Shown here: piece by piece, positions 12,476 to 24,905 of the stretch | Layout of the letters: every line of letters starts with the position of its first letter | Numbering within the stretch: the stretch's first letter is position 1 | The notes under the pieces: generated by a model | What the model was told of the DNA's origin: nothing | Databases searched by the model: none | What the model saw: only the letters and a program-made list of their open reading frames with translations | NCBI RefSeq assembly: GCF_964204645.1 | Contig: NC_134034.1 | Span: 2,700,072-2,760,071, forward strand | Direction: 5' to 3' | Length of the DNA stretch: 60,000 nucleotides | Origin: Tubulanus polymorphus | Lineage: Eukaryota > Nemertea > Palaeonemertea > Tubulaniformes > Tubulanidae | Translations under genes and position numbers: made by a program

Positions 12476-13357
12476 ATTGAATCCGCTATATTTACATATT
12501 ATTCTTAGATTTGTTTGTAATTGTATCAATTGTGTTATCGTAATTCATTTCATCCATAGAGCACGTTCAAACAAGTTATACACAATAAGTTTATAGTTAT
12601 ATTATGGAGATCCATACATTTTAACAACATAATTATGTAAATGTTAATATAATACTCTATAGAAAGGAATGGTCCTGAGCCAAATTGGCTGTAACCCATA
12701 GGGTGGACCACGCCTAGAAAGGGGAATATACGTTTGATTTATTTTTCAGAAATCGTATATTAAACTGAATTCGCTAGGTTGAAGTAAAATATTACTCATA
12801 AAACTGACCGTATGGGGATTAAAAGTTTTAATAGATTTCAGTCAAATTAGTTCATTTTCCTTAAATGAAGTCAAAAATGTTGATCTTGATTTTGGTTCGA
12901 ATATTTTCTTTCCAATTTCGTTCAAATTCTAGCGTTTGCAAATTTCCGTAAATTCGATTCGTTCTCGTCGATAATTCCTTACAAAAAAATCGATTTGAAT
13001 TATTGTCCCGTGGGTGGAATATTTGCAATTCAAATAAATATCTGCATGCGGGGGAGCTATGGGACTGGTTCCGTGGTAGAATTAGGCATAGTCGGGACTG
13101 CACTGTAGAGTTCCATCTCCTCGCTAGAGGCAGGACGTGGAACTCTTTTCTGAAAACAGTTGACGACGTCGAGACTCCTTGGGAAAACAGCGAGATGGAA
13201 TTTCCTTGCAGAAGTGCGTGTAGGTAAAACTCCCTAATGGATGCGGGTTAATGGGATTCCCTTGTAGGAGCAGGGAAATGGAACTGCCTCGTGGATACAG
13301 GCAATGGGATTCCCTAATGAAAGTAGGTAGATACGGGACTTATAGACGCAGAGAAGT

Positions 13358-14120
13358 GGGGAAATAGGACACCCTTATGAAAGTGGGTCGGTTTGACTCG
13401 TTGGTATGGACGGGGCGATGGGGTTCCCTTATGAAAGTGAGAGGTGGACTCCCCTTATGAAAGTGGGACGGTTTGACTGGTTGGTATGGACAGGGAGGTG
13501 GGATTCCCTTGTGAAAATGAGAGGTGGACTCCCCTTATGAAAGTGGGACGGTTTGACTGGTTGGTATGGACAGGGAGGTGGGATTCCCTTGTGAAAGTGA
13601 GAGGTGGACTCCCCTTATGAAAGTGGGACGGTTTGACTGGTTGGTATGGACAGGGAGGTGGGATTCCCTTGTGAAAGTGAGAGGTGGACTCCCCTTATGA
13701 AAGTGGGACGGTTTGACTGGTTGGTATGGACAGGGAGGTGGGATTCCCTTGTGAAAGTGAGAGGTGGACTCCCCTTATGAAAGTGGGACGGTTTGACTGG
13801 TTGGTATGGACAGGGAGGTGGGATTCCCTTGTGAAAGTGAGAGGTGGACTCCCCTTATGAAAGTGGAAAGGTTTGACTGGTTGGTATGGACAGGGAGGTG
13901 GGATTCCATTATAAAAGTGAGAGGTGGACTCCCCTTATGAAAGTGGAAAGGTTTGACTGGTTGGTATGGACAGGGAGGTGGGATTCCATTATAAAAGTGA
14001 GAGGTGGACTCCCCTTATGAAAGTGGAAAGGTTTGACTCGTTGGTATGGACAGGCAGTTGGGATTCCCTTATGAAAGTGAGAGGTGGACTCCCCTCTAGG
14101 AAGGTTTGACTCGTTGGTAG
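13358..14120 (+). repeat. 80-bp tandem array, highly homogeneous
   Basis: GAGGTGGACTCCCCT recurs at 13441 and then every 80 bp exactly up to 14081, nine times. Each unit has AAAGTGGGACGGTTTGACTG, GTTGGTATGGACAGGGAGG and GGATTCCCTTGTGAAA. The middle copies are nearly identical, the edges are diverged, and looser related DNA extends left to about 13225. Confidence 0.95.
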
Positions 14121-15310
14121 GAATTGGGAGGAGAGTTATAGTAGGAAGGAGGTGAACCAAAATCAATCAGAAGCAAAATCTCTAAGCGGCAAAATAAAGC
14201 ATGTTGCTCTGAGCTATAGACACGACACGCTAACGGCTTTCAGCGCCTTAAATCTGATATGAAAAATGATTAACTGATATCCGAATGTGTCGAGCTCCAC
14301 CCGATTTCACGTTTCAATGTAGAATGACTTCGATAGAAATATATATACTAATATATATATTTCGTCGAAATGAGGGCAATTGGTGCTAGTGTCTACATCC
14401 TCAGGTCCTATACGATTACTAACTAGAATGCAAAAATAGGAATTACATGACTAAAATTTTTAATAGTGAATTATATAATTGCTAGTTTGCCAACACTTTA
14501 TAGGAGATTCCCAACCCTCTCCAGGGCACCACCGACAAAGGAGGTGCCCTGGAAAGAAGAAATATGCAAATAAAAATAAATGTTTACATTATACGGAAGA
14601 TATGAAAATAGAAAACCAAATAAATCGATAACAATAGTAGCAATGATAATCAGTAGTTATACCGTTGAGAACTTGCTTGTTATGAGACATTCGAATTTCA
14701 CTATTAGAGTTTGCAAACAGACTATCCGATGGCATACATACAAGACTTCCATATTCCCGGTGAAGAATAGAATTAAGAAATATATACACGGTAAACTCCG
14801 CTTAGTTCTGATCGTTGGTAAACCGATAAAATCCAAGTTGAATAATACGATTAAGAAGTTAACGAATACCGCAGCTTCGCCAATCAAACCATATTTATAT
14901 TAAAATACTTGATTTATCTTAAATTATCACGAAGAAAAACCTTTATAATAGTTTGCGGGGTTTGATCTGAGGAATAAATGCCACTTGACCTTGGGGCAAG
15001 CATATGTAATATCACTTGCCTCCTCAAAAATCAACTTGCCCTACGAGCCAGTCTTTTTTAGAGAACTAATAACGAACTTCTTGGACCAGAAAATCTATTC
15101 GTTATTATAACCGATAGTTCGCTATATCCAGTATGAAACCAGTTGAATCTTTTAACTTAGGACGGAATTCTATATTTGTTATATCCGATGAATATTTGTT
15201 GCATCATAGTTCGTCTTAATGACAAACGTTGCGCTGTATTCACAACTTCTTCGTACAGGTGGGCCATAAATACTGAACCGCGAATCAAGCAGAGTTCGTT
15301 CAAACATAAA

Positions 15311-15760
15311 GTGGAATCTCGTTAATACAGGGGCGGATCCAGGGGCATGTTGTGACCATGTCGACCGATAGAAAAGGCATATATTCTTAATTTAGGGCTG
15401 AAAGGCGTATCAGCAAAAAATTTTTGAAATTTTACTATCATTTTAGAGCTTTCTGAGCATCTCTGAGAGGCATTTAGTCAAGAAACATAGATTATATATT
15501 TAGGAAAAATATCTATTGTGTATCTCAGGTGGTTACAACGGAAAATTTTGATACAGAGAAAAAATAAAAAGGCACTTAAAAATTCCGACCGTGTCGGGCC
15601 ACACGGTCGACACGGTCTAAATCCGCCCCTGTAATACGAAACTTAATGGGCAAAAGTTTTATTACAAGGGTTTCGTATTTTCAAGGGTTTCAATGGATTC
15701 GTATCAGCAATGTATGGGAATCGTCGTTTTAAGCGCGTTTCAATCGTATCAACTAGGTTC
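15311..15760. mobile_element. pogo/Tigger-like remnant carrying a nested MITE
   Basis: GTGGAATCTCGTTAATAC at 15311 resembles the pogo/Tigger-type terminus seen at 40441-40614. Its continuation (TAATACGAAACTTAATGGG) resumes at 15632 after the inner element at 15329-15631. The right end of the outer element is not clear. Confidence 0.4.
15329..15631. mobile_element. hAT-like MITE with CAGGGGCGGAT ends
   Basis: The left end (C)AGGGGCGGATCCAG mirrors the right end CTAAATCCGCCCCTG. TAATAC flanks both sides as an apparent target duplication (8 bp if one indel is allowed: GTTAATAC / GTAATAC). The roughly 300-bp interior has no ORF. Confidence 0.65.
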
Positions 15761-17825
15761 AACTCGTTAGCCACTTATAAGTAGGCCTACGGACGTAGCC
15801 CCCGTAGCGATTAACGCTATCAACAACCGTTGTGAGAAAATTGTTCAAAAAAAATTATTGAAAAAACTTGAAAAATATATCAGATTGCAGAACCCTTTGA
15901 TTACCAGCATTTTTTTAGATTCATCATTGCCGCCAGCGCAGTCTACGACAAAAAGTGATACATTTCATTAGAATTCAAACCAGGCCTGGTTCGATTTTTA
16001 ATTCATAATTGGTAAACGAACAAGCGCCGGGTTATAGATTCGTTCACAACGCGCACGATTGTACCCATAAATAAACCGGAACGCGCGGTATCAATTGCCG
16101 CTATCGCGTGAGCGAAGTTCAAATGCCGTATTGCGCGGTTCCTCGCGCGCGGTTGACGTCATCGTTACGAGGCGACTCAATATCGGACAGAAAATGCGGG
16201 GGTAACCAGTGGTACGAACCGGATGGCGCAACAATTCTCACGGCTACAAGGGTAGATCGGATCTGAAGACGACCACTATATCGGGGTTAACACAACTTAT
16301 AAAAATGACATAATCCAGGGCTCAGTTTTCTAGGGGTTAATTGAAAATGAATTGAGTTAGCCCCCGGTTTAAAGTTGATACCAGTCTATAAAACCGGGCG
16401 ACGACGACGACAGAAAACTAGATGTCCAACTGGAGAGAGATCTTTATTTGACTGCCCAGTACAAATTCTACACAGGTTTATATACAGGCAAGAATCATGA
16501 AGTATTAAAATAGCTTTTATCAAAATAGTGCCGGTTTAGGGTTTTTAACAATAAAATGTACTAGGTAACCGATCAATACAGAGAGGACTGTATGGTAGGT
16601 TTTAGCCAAATGCTATGAATTAGAGTTCAACAATGGGATTAAATAAACACAATAAGATCAGAAGTTACAACCGAGGAATATTCAATAAATGTTTCTAACA
16701 GGCTATTTGGTGCGATTTCCAAGCAATACGTAGATGAAGCCCTGATGCAAATTGCTCGGTTTAAAAAAAAAATTACTGCATTGAGATGTAGTTTCCTGGC
16801 AATAAATTTGAAATCCTGAATGTTGTGGCTTTTTTGCTTAGAATTATAAGCAATGTGCCTTTTTTATCCTTTGGGATTGATAGGGGTGACTAAATGTGCC
16901 CTTAACTTTGGGATGGAAAATAAAAAGTGAATTCGAAGTGAGGAGAACTGATGGCATAACATTATGTAGCTCATTAACATAATAGCGGGGATGTAGAAAC
17001 TTATGAAAAAAGAACTTTTTTTTAAATGAGAAATTCAAAACGTGCCACGAATGCGAATGAGTATCAAAATATCAAACCAAAGTTCATCGTCGTTTTTCGC
17101 GGCTTATAGGATTTATTTAAGGGGGGGGGGGTCGCATATCAAAGCGGTAGATTTCTTGTAAAAAGCACGACGGATCTTATTGATCAGAAGGGATTATCGC
17201 GGTTATGAATTCAATGCCGATTCCCAAGCGAACTGTATCAGAGAGCGGAACACGAGCGGCCGATATTTTTGATAAACATTAAGGTTATAATCCACAGTTG
17301 ATATTAGAACGTTTATTGTCTGATAGTTTCTGAGTTTATCTAAACTCCACCGTCAGAGAAACCCTAATTGATGTGTTAACCATCATATCATCTGATGAGA
17401 ACATATACATCATATGATGTCAATCATCATATCATCTGAATAATCTGATGTTGTTAAGATAGACTCCAAAACTGTCAGAAAACTAAACGCTTTATCATCG
17501 GTTGTGGGTTTTACTTAAGACCCACTAGGGTTACACACTTTTACTTGCACTCGGGACGTAAAACTCTTCTAAACTCTTACTTGTTAACTCTAAGTACTGA
17601 TATTAAAATGATTCGTCCAGTCATATTTAGGTTCGTTGTATATTGAAATGAAGACCGCCTCCAGTGGTGGCTGTCGACTGTTTGTGAGTCGTGGTCCATC
17701 TCTCCCTATCTCCATTTTTTGTCAATATTGTGTTCACCCTCCCCCCTAGAAATATCTACAGTACCTAAACAAATTTCGCTAGCTGCTCGGAAAATAAATC
17801 CGGAGTCGCCAGAACGTTATCCTCC

Positions 17826-17905
17826 GTCGGCAGGGATTCGAACCTGATGGCATCGCTACACTCAGCCTCGGCACGAACTCCTGCCACAGTAGACCGGGTG
17901 CGCAG
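17826..17905 (-). repeat. single family B (tRNA-like) unit
   Basis: The reverse complement reads TCTACTGTGGCAGGAGTTCG ... GCCATCAGGTTCGAATCCC. It is alignable to the units of the 22.8 and 32.2 kb arrays, with a perfect Pol III B-box (GGTTCGAATCC) at 17844-17834. Confidence 0.65.
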
Positions 17906-18098
17906 GTACATGTGCAGGTTAAACGCGCGAAAACTTACGGCACCAGTGATTGTAACTATTTTACGATTACTCTCGTTGTATAATCGCTGAGACAAATTTC
18001 ACCGAAGAACTATACACGGGAAAACCCGGGCTAAAATGAAACGGGATATCTGGCTGATAATGTCATCATCTAAGCTGCGCGTGTAGCTGCGCACTCGG

Positions 18099-18156
18099 TC
18101 TAGTGTGGCAGGGTTTCGTACCGTGGCATTCTCGATGCCGTCAGGTTCGAATCCAT
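18099..18156 (+). repeat. single family B (tRNA-like) unit
   Basis: TCTAGTGTGGCAGGGTTTCG ... GATGCCGTCAGGTTCGAATC with a B-box at 18144-18154. It is oriented opposite to 17826-17905 and abuts the 3' end of a LINE remnant. Confidence 0.6.
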
Positions 18157-18159
18157 TTA

Positions 18160-18450
18160 TCATCATCTTTTTTACATAAATAAAAGCCAGCCTATACAGA
18201 CTTACGTACAAAACAAATAAAAGTTAGTGGATAAATTATCCATATTAATATCTAAGAGTTCCTTGATTTTAGCGAATAATGTAATACGACTATCCCTATA
18301 TTCACTATATTCTAGACATTCACACAAAAAGTGAATTTCTGTCTCGACTACTCGCTCGGGACAAGAAGGGCATAGTCTCTCTTCCGCTGGTAGGTTCCTA
18401 TACCTTCCTAGCTTTTATATATCTTCACGCATTGATACAAAGTATGAAGA
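18160..18450 (-). mobile_element. LINE ORF2 C-terminal remnant
   Basis: The minus-strand frame reads KLGRYRNLPAEERLCPSC, ETEIHFLCECLEYSEYRDSR and ITLFAKIKELLDINMDNL, stopping near 18207. It is the same Cys-Cys-His-Cys end segment as in the 12.0-kb element but a different lineage. GATGATGATAAA follows as a possible tail. RT is not present. Confidence 0.8.
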
Positions 18451-20084
18451 AACAAATGCGATAGACAATACAAGGAAGAGCATTAACATGCCATAAACAT
18501 TCAAGACACTGAGGACTAATTACTTTGCAAACGCGACTGGCAAATACAAGTTGCTGTTTGTTCTGAGTGATTTTCATTGTTTGTTTCACAAAGAAAGAAG
18601 GCGGCTTCGCAAACGTTCAATCTTGAATGATTATGCAAAATTAAATCGTTGAGTTTACGTGATTGACATGACAAAATGAACATTCCAGCTGCGCTTTAAC
18701 TAACCTTCGACTTGGGACGTATATAGTCGACCAAAGGCACTCTAATCCAGGTCAATATTGTAGACGAATGAAAAGGTACCACAATTTCGCGATATTATTT
18801 TGAGGAATTTTTGATGCAGACCACAGTAACTAGTTAGAAATTTGATTTCTCTCATTCAGGATTTAACTTCCCCGCGATTGCGGAATGGGATCCGAAGACG
18901 ACAAAATTCTGGGAACACTTGCTCACAATTTTGTTCGTTTGTTTTTGCATCACTTCGCTTCTAAAATTAAGCCAATATTCTTAGATAGTTCCTTTCTATT
19001 TCCCCTAAGGAACCATGCATTTTTCTCATATCAGTTACATTCAAACAGCCACTCAGAATGCCCCTACTTCCTCCGTCTCTTACGAAGAAGAGAGGAACGG
19101 TCATCAATGGCAGGAGCCGAGTCTCCCGAAGGAAACAGCTCCTACCGGCTTCGCGCTCAGAAGCAGGGACTTCAGCTCGTCACCGTGGTGTTGAGGTCGG
19201 AATCACATTTGCGTGACGTCCTAGCGATACATACTATAGAAATGATCCCTAAAAGTATGATCTTAACAATCCGGCCGTCGACTAAACGATTATATACTTG
19301 ATTTCTGGTGTCGAAGTGTTCGGTGTTACAAGATTTCACCTATATATATTAATACCACTCATTTAGATATAATATGTGGAATTTCCTATTTCCTTAATAT
19401 TTACATACATTTAAATGTCTATATTTAATGATTTTTACAGTCCAATTTGTACAAATAAGAACAATCGCATGAAATAAGTGAGCGTGGTCGCGCTACGATT
19501 GTCTAGTGAAGATCGGACACAACTCAAAAGCCGTCACCTATTCTATGGACTTCTATCGCGTGCCTTTCACGCGTTGCGCGCGCGAATAGCTCGCGAAATC
19601 TTATATCTCACACTGGGATATCTTTAAGAGTATCCGCGCAAAGTAGCGAGCGCCGACCCGTCCCACCACGCGGTGTAGGTACTGGCTTTATGAAAGATTA
19701 ATCCGCAAATTTTACGCAAAAGCTAATCCGATATCAGTGATTAGCTGCGAGATGGAAGTTCGACGAATGTAATTAGATTTGGCGGCAATTTGCCGAAATG
19801 GCGGCCAATCAATAATTCACGTGACAATTGCGGCGTTACGTCACCAGTCTCGGAGGCCAGGCGTCGTATTTTACGGCGGTAATTGGCTGCGAATGAAAGA
19901 CTCGGCTATGATTGAATAAACGAGTGAATTTTAATCAGGCCACAGAACACGAGTATAACTCGATTTACAAAGACGACGAAAAATGCAAATTGCATTGATT
20001 CCGGTGGCGCCGCTCTAGCAGTGAGCGTCGGCGCTTTCGATTGTCCAGTTCGACTTGCGAAATCTCTCGACCCAGATCCGCAGT

Positions 20085-20405
20085 TGTGTGGTTTAATTTG
20101 ACTCTGAACTCGTTTCCACTGAGTGGGTTTAATTTGACTCTGAATCTAGTTCCACAGTTGTGCGGGTTTAATTTGAGTCTGAATCCAGTTCCACACTGTT
20201 GTGTGGGTTTAATTCGACTTCGAACCAAGTTCCACAGTTTTGTGGGATTAATTTGACTGATTCTGAATCCAGTTCCACAGTTGTATGGGTTTAATTTGAC
20301 TCTGGATCCAGTTCCACAGTTGTGCGGTTTTAATTTGACTCTGAATCCAGTTCCACAGTGCTGTGTGGGTTTGATTCGACTTCGAACCAAGTTCCACGGT
20401 GCAAG
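20085..20405 (+). repeat. family E minisatellite
   Basis: Seven to eight units of about 40-48 bp: GTTTAATTTGACTCTGAATC, CAGTTCCACAGTTGTG. Long open frames on both strands here are a by-product of the repeat. Confidence 0.85.
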
Positions 20406-20634
20406 TTTAATATCACTCTGGACACAATCGAGTAAAATGTTGTTTTTTTCCCAGATATTTACTGCTTCGATAAACTGCTTTGTAAAAAGGTTAAGCCGTA
20501 ACCGTTTCTATCTTACTGTTCGAAGTAAAAGCACGTATTCGTCAAGTGTTTAGAAATCGATCATGAAATCCAATTCGTGATTTATGTAACAAACAATCTA
20601 TTTAAGTAAGAAGCGAAATAATCCTCTTATCCTT

Positions 20635-21000
20635 TCTCTCCTCTTACCTATTTTCTCTGCATTTCTCGGCACCGATGCTGCTCTCTCCAACCCTCACCCT
20701 CTCTCATATCTATTCAGCCTTTTCTCCTCTTTTGCATTCCTCTCCCTCAGTCCTCTGTCCCCCTCCTCTCCCCCTCTCCCTCCTCTCTCCTCTCTGCTAT
20801 CCCTCCAGCATTCTCCTTTCTATCATCTCTCTCTTCTCCCTCCTCTCTCCACTACTAGGTTTTTTCTTCTCTTTCCTGTGCCTCCCTCTCCTCTCCTCTC
20901 ATCTCCTCTCTACCTCTCTCGTGACTTCTCTCCTCGGTTTTCTCTCCACTCTTCTCTCCCCTCTCCTCATTTCTCTCCATATCTCCTCTCCTCAAGGAAG
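20635..21000 (+). repeat. CT-rich low-complexity tract
   Basis: About 360 bp of imperfect polypyrimidine (CTCTCC, CCCTCTC, TCTCCTC). Open frames of low-complexity Ser/Leu/Pro here are not genes. Confidence 0.85.
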
Positions 21001-22823
21001 AATCGACGGCGCTGGCATGAAACGAATAATTCTTTAAACAATTCATTCATTTTTTCGCTATTTTCGGATTCACAACGAATGGGATGTTAATCAATCGATA
21101 ATAAACAACCATACGCGATTATTGTTACAATTATCGATTTCAACTGCGACCAGCAGACGATATCATACATTATGAATGCAAAATGGCGGCGTGATCCTTT
21201 TCAATTTCAAGTTGAAGTTTCTCTCTCGCGTCGAGGAGTATCGGCCTTCTTCTTGCCACCACCCGCTATCAATTAAGATTTACACGCGAAAATAATCATA
21301 TTTGTTCAGTCGGTTTAAACGGCGTCGTAAATTATCATCGGCGCGTGTTTATTCAACGGTTTAAGATCAAGGCAGTTTTTCAAATTTTGCGGTGTAGCGG
21401 CGACAGAGCGAGGAGAGAGGGGAGGGGATCGGGGGAGATTTTAAATCGCGAAAAGGCCGGCGCGTATGCGCACGCACGCGCCAGACAGCGGTATAGGGCG
21501 GTGAGAAATAGACCTTCGGCGAGAGAGAGAGAGAGGGGGGAGAGCTACTCGATCTTACGACAAATAGCAAACGACGTGCGATACAATCAAACAGTGGGAA
21601 ATCTTTGAATTAATGATATTTGAATAAAAGATCGGGTTACGCGAACGCGCGCGCGGAGTCTGCCCGTTTATCAGAGACAGAACCATCGAATGAAACCATC
21701 GTTTATTAGCGATTTATTAACATTCAAAGAAACTTCATCAGGCATGAGATTAAAATATTTACAACGGCTCACAATATCAATTTCAACAACTGTAATTGTG
21801 TTTTCTTTTCCTAAGTCTCGGGTATAGAATCCCTCCAACCATCTTCAGAGCTTTTTGTTTTTTTTTGGTTTTTGTTTTCAAAAAATTCAGGAAAAACTGG
21901 TTTCATAACTGATTAGTTTCCTTTTTTAACAAACAGGACATTATAATTCCCAACCAGTTTGGTTTGAATTTGAATTTATTTTGCATTTCAAAATTACATT
22001 ATAGATAGGAAAACTTGACAGGATTCCGTTTGAATTCTTTTACAATATAGCGAATGTGTGATGAAAATATAGGGGACCCAGAGGAGTAAAAAAGTCACTA
22101 ATATACAAATGTTTTCGTCCTAACTAATCTTCCAACCAGCCTGAACCGGCTAGCGACTGATTTTGGTATCTAAATTTGAGACGTGTTCACGGAATTCATG
22201 CCTAATTTCAAATCAGCGCCATTGCATCTCTATCGAACGGAACTTAATTTCTAGAGGTTTTTTCTCGTTCTTCGATGGCCCGTCAGTTGGAAACGGACTT
22301 AAGCAGCGACAATGCATCGGTTAGGTGCAAAAAAAACGCGGTGGATTACTAAGAAGATGATCGACCATAGCCCGCAGGCGCCGCCGCCGCCGCCGCCGCC
22401 GCCACCGCAATAGAATCGGTATACGCAGAAGTTTTAGATTTCAAAGTAAAAATATTTCCCAATAACCTTACATAATGCACGAAGTTTCCGAAATAAGCGG
22501 ATTTATGTTCGAGGATTAATTTCTTGCGAAAAAAAACCTCAACGATGTTTAAATGGAAAGGACAATAAACAACGTCAGCCGAGTAGGTTCTGATACCCGC
22601 TATCGCGTCGTCAAAGAATGACGTCACTTTAGAAAACCTTGGAAAACTCTTTTGATCTCCGATACGTCGACTTTATACTAGGAACCTGGTACAGATCAAA
22701 GTATCGTCAGGCACTGTTGATACAAACACTACCAGGAATGAGGGTGAAGCGGTAACCAACCCCACTGCCCATCCCCGCCGGAGCGCCCCTTGCCGTGCAG
22801 TGCAAAATACCACCAAGTTCGAA
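21001..22823. other. no gene seen
   Basis: Holds a GA-rich patch (21405-21545), T-runs near 21850 and the (CCG)n tract. No exon-like signal. Confidence 0.55.
22379..22407 (+). repeat. (CCG)n trinucleotide tract
   Basis: Nine CCG-type triplets followed by CCACCG. No gene is supported around it. Confidence 0.7.
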
Positions 22824-23555
22824 TCGTCTACTAGGGGCAGGAGTTTGTACTGTGACCGGACGTATAAACTAGATCTAGTTTATACGTCCATGCTGTGACA
22901 GAGTCTCATGATGTCATCAGGTTCAAATCCCTGTTGAGGGAGGATGTGTCTACTAAGGGGCAGGGGTTTGTACTGTGATAGAGTCTCGTGATGTCATCAG
23001 GTTTGAATCCCTGTTGAGGGAGGATGTGTCTACTAGGGGCAGGGGTTTGTACTGTGATAGAGTCTCACGATGTCATCGGGTTCAAATCCCTGCTGAGGGA
23101 GGATGTGTCTACTAGGGGCAGGGGTTTGTACTGTGACAGAGTCTCATGATGTCATCAGGTTTGAATCCCTGTTGAGGGAGGATGTGTCTACTAGGGGCAG
23201 GGGTTTGTACTGTGACAGAGTCTCACGATGTCATCAGGTTCAAATCTCTGCTGAGGGAGGATGTGTCTACTAGGGGCAGGGGTTTGTACTGTGACAGAGT
23301 CTCATGATGTCATCAGGTTCAAATCCCTGCTGAGGGAGGTTGTGTCTACTAGGGCAGGGGTCTGTACTGTGACAGAGTCTCATGATGTCATCAGGTTCAA
23401 ATCCCTGCTGAGGTAGGATGTGTCTACTAGGACAGGGGTTTGTACTGTGACAGAGTCTCACGATGTCATCAGGTTCAAATCCCTGCTGAGGGAGGATGTG
23501 CCTACTAGGGCAGGGGTTTGTACTGTCACAGATATGTCATCATGTCCCTGCCGCC
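22824..23555 (+). repeat. family B tandem array with tRNA B-box-like motif
   Basis: Nine units starting at 22827, 22949, 23027, 23106, 23185, 23265, 23345, 23421 and 23500 (period about 78-80 bp). Each has GTCTACTAGGGGCAGGGGTT, TGTACTGTGACAGAGTCTC and GATGTCATCAGGTTCAAATC. The last part resembles a Pol III B-box (GGTTCRANNCC). The first unit is longer because of a 43-bp insertion including its duplication. Confidence 0.9.
22857..22892. mobile_element. 36-bp palindromic micro-insertion with 7-bp duplication
   Basis: Positions 22858-22889 form a perfect 32-nt palindrome (half-site GGACGTATAAACTAGA). CTGTGAC stands on both sides (22850-22856 and 22893-22899) but only once in the other units of the array, so this looks like a recent insertion with target duplication. 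Confidence 0.6.
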
Positions 23556-23989
23556 GGAGATGCGTTCAACGATTTTCTAGCAGACTACACACGTTTCCGG
23601 CTTTTCTCCACGCCGATGAAGACGTCGCACGCTGTGGCGGGAAGGATTTGTCGGGGCTTTGCGCCTGGCGCGTTTGTCGGCTTGACTTTTAGATAAAACC
23701 AACACGGCCGGAAATATAATCGTATTTTGTCGGTGCTACGTCGATAGGATTACTCTCATAAGACGCGCTCAGACGTGATACCCCGATCAAATCGGATCCA
23801 CTGTCCTTCTTTCTTCGTCTATCGATATATAAACTTTCATATATATTAATGTATTTACGTGTATTAGTCAGCCTACACACAATCTTGCGAATTAAAAGGG
23901 ACGATTTGAGGACACCGTATCTTCTTTATACATAGGAAGCAAACACGTTCGCTTCAATCGTAAATAAGGCTACGACGTTTGTTGTAGAT

Positions 23990-24370
23990 TGCGTAATGGT
24001 CTCAAGTCGTTCGATTGGCTAAGGAACCAAAATGAGTTAAGACTGCCCTCAAGTCGTTGGGTTGAACCAAAAGGAACGTAACACCGATCTTCAAGTTGTC
24101 AGATTAGCTATAGAACCAACATGGCCTTAGTCTGCCCGAATTTTTTTAAGTTGAATATATAGAACCAAACCGATCTCAGGTTTGGTCTAGAGCTGTTATA
24201 GATCGTCCTAAGAACCAATATGGGGTTCGACTGGTATTAAGTTGCCTTAGATTAACTATAGAACGAAAATGAGCTTAGATCGGTCTTAAGTTGTAAGATG
24301 CACTTTATAACCAGAATGCGCTTCGACTGATCGGTCAAATGCACTTAAGACTTAAGACTAAGACTTAAGC
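23990..24370 (+). repeat. diverged 60-70-bp repeats
   Basis: AGAACCAAAATGAGCTTAGA, GGTCTTAAGTTGT and GATTGGCTATAGAACCA-type segments recur about six times with much drift. Parts resemble the interior of the MITE at 10238-10377. Confidence 0.55.
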
Positions 24371-24694
24371 GAACACAACACGGTTTATACGAGAGACTTG
24401 TCGAGGACTTCTCCCTGATGACTTATCCCTCGGTAGAATATATCCTCATCTATGAAAACTCTGCGTTACCGTCTAAAAATACACTTAGCATTCAACGGGT
24501 AAGCCGGTTACGTGACCGATCATGTGGGATTTGTTGAGCCGATTCGATAAGTGATTTTCAGACAAGATTCCCGCGCGTTAAACGGTTACATGTTTCTCCG
24601 TTATAAAACTATCAAGGGGGATTTCAACACACGTCCTCACTAGCCACAGCAGGCCTCTCGCGAAAACATGGTCTCATCACGACAAATCTTGAAA

Positions 24695-24905
24695 AAATGG
24701 ATGTGGGTTCACAGTTTTGTGGACTCTGAACCCAGTTCCACAGTTGTGTGGGTTTCCACTCTAGATTTCCACAGTTGCGTGGGGTTTAATTTGACCTGAA
24801 CCCAGTTCCACAGTTGTGTGGGTTTAATTTGACACTAGACCCAGTTCCACAGTTGTGTGGGTTTGACCCTGAAACAAGTTCCACAGTTGTTTGGGTTAAA
24901 TTTGA
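24695..24905 (+). repeat. family E minisatellite
   Basis: Five units with CCCAGTTCCACAGTTGTGTG and GGTTTAATTTGAC. Confidence 0.8.

Larger units (their letters stand above)
14121..20084. other. no gene supported outside the listed elements
   Basis: A retroelement-type end (AGGTGCCCTGGAAAGAAG then AATAAAAATAAAT) is possible near 14545-14580. A hydrophobic minus frame at 14657-14887 has no family match. A G-run lies at 17122-17130. A GC-richer patch at 19100-19200 (MAGAESPEGNSSYRLRAQKQ in plus frame) could be an exon or mobile remnant but has no firm signals. Confidence 0.45.

Noticed and set aside
14580-14903. Overlapping frames on both strands, one hydrophobic on the minus strand
   Set aside because: No family resemblance, AT-rich, no splice or promoter support.
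18885-19301. 138-codon plus frame
   Set aside because: Mixed composition, no recognised motif and no clear transcript signals; only the 19100-19200 patch looks somewhat coding-like.
20675-21037. Ser/Leu/Pro-rich frame in the CT-rich tract
   Set aside because: Low complexity.
22824-23555. Possible CRISPR-like array
   Set aside because: Direct repeats without unique spacers, in a eukaryotic genome; the whole 78-bp unit repeats.
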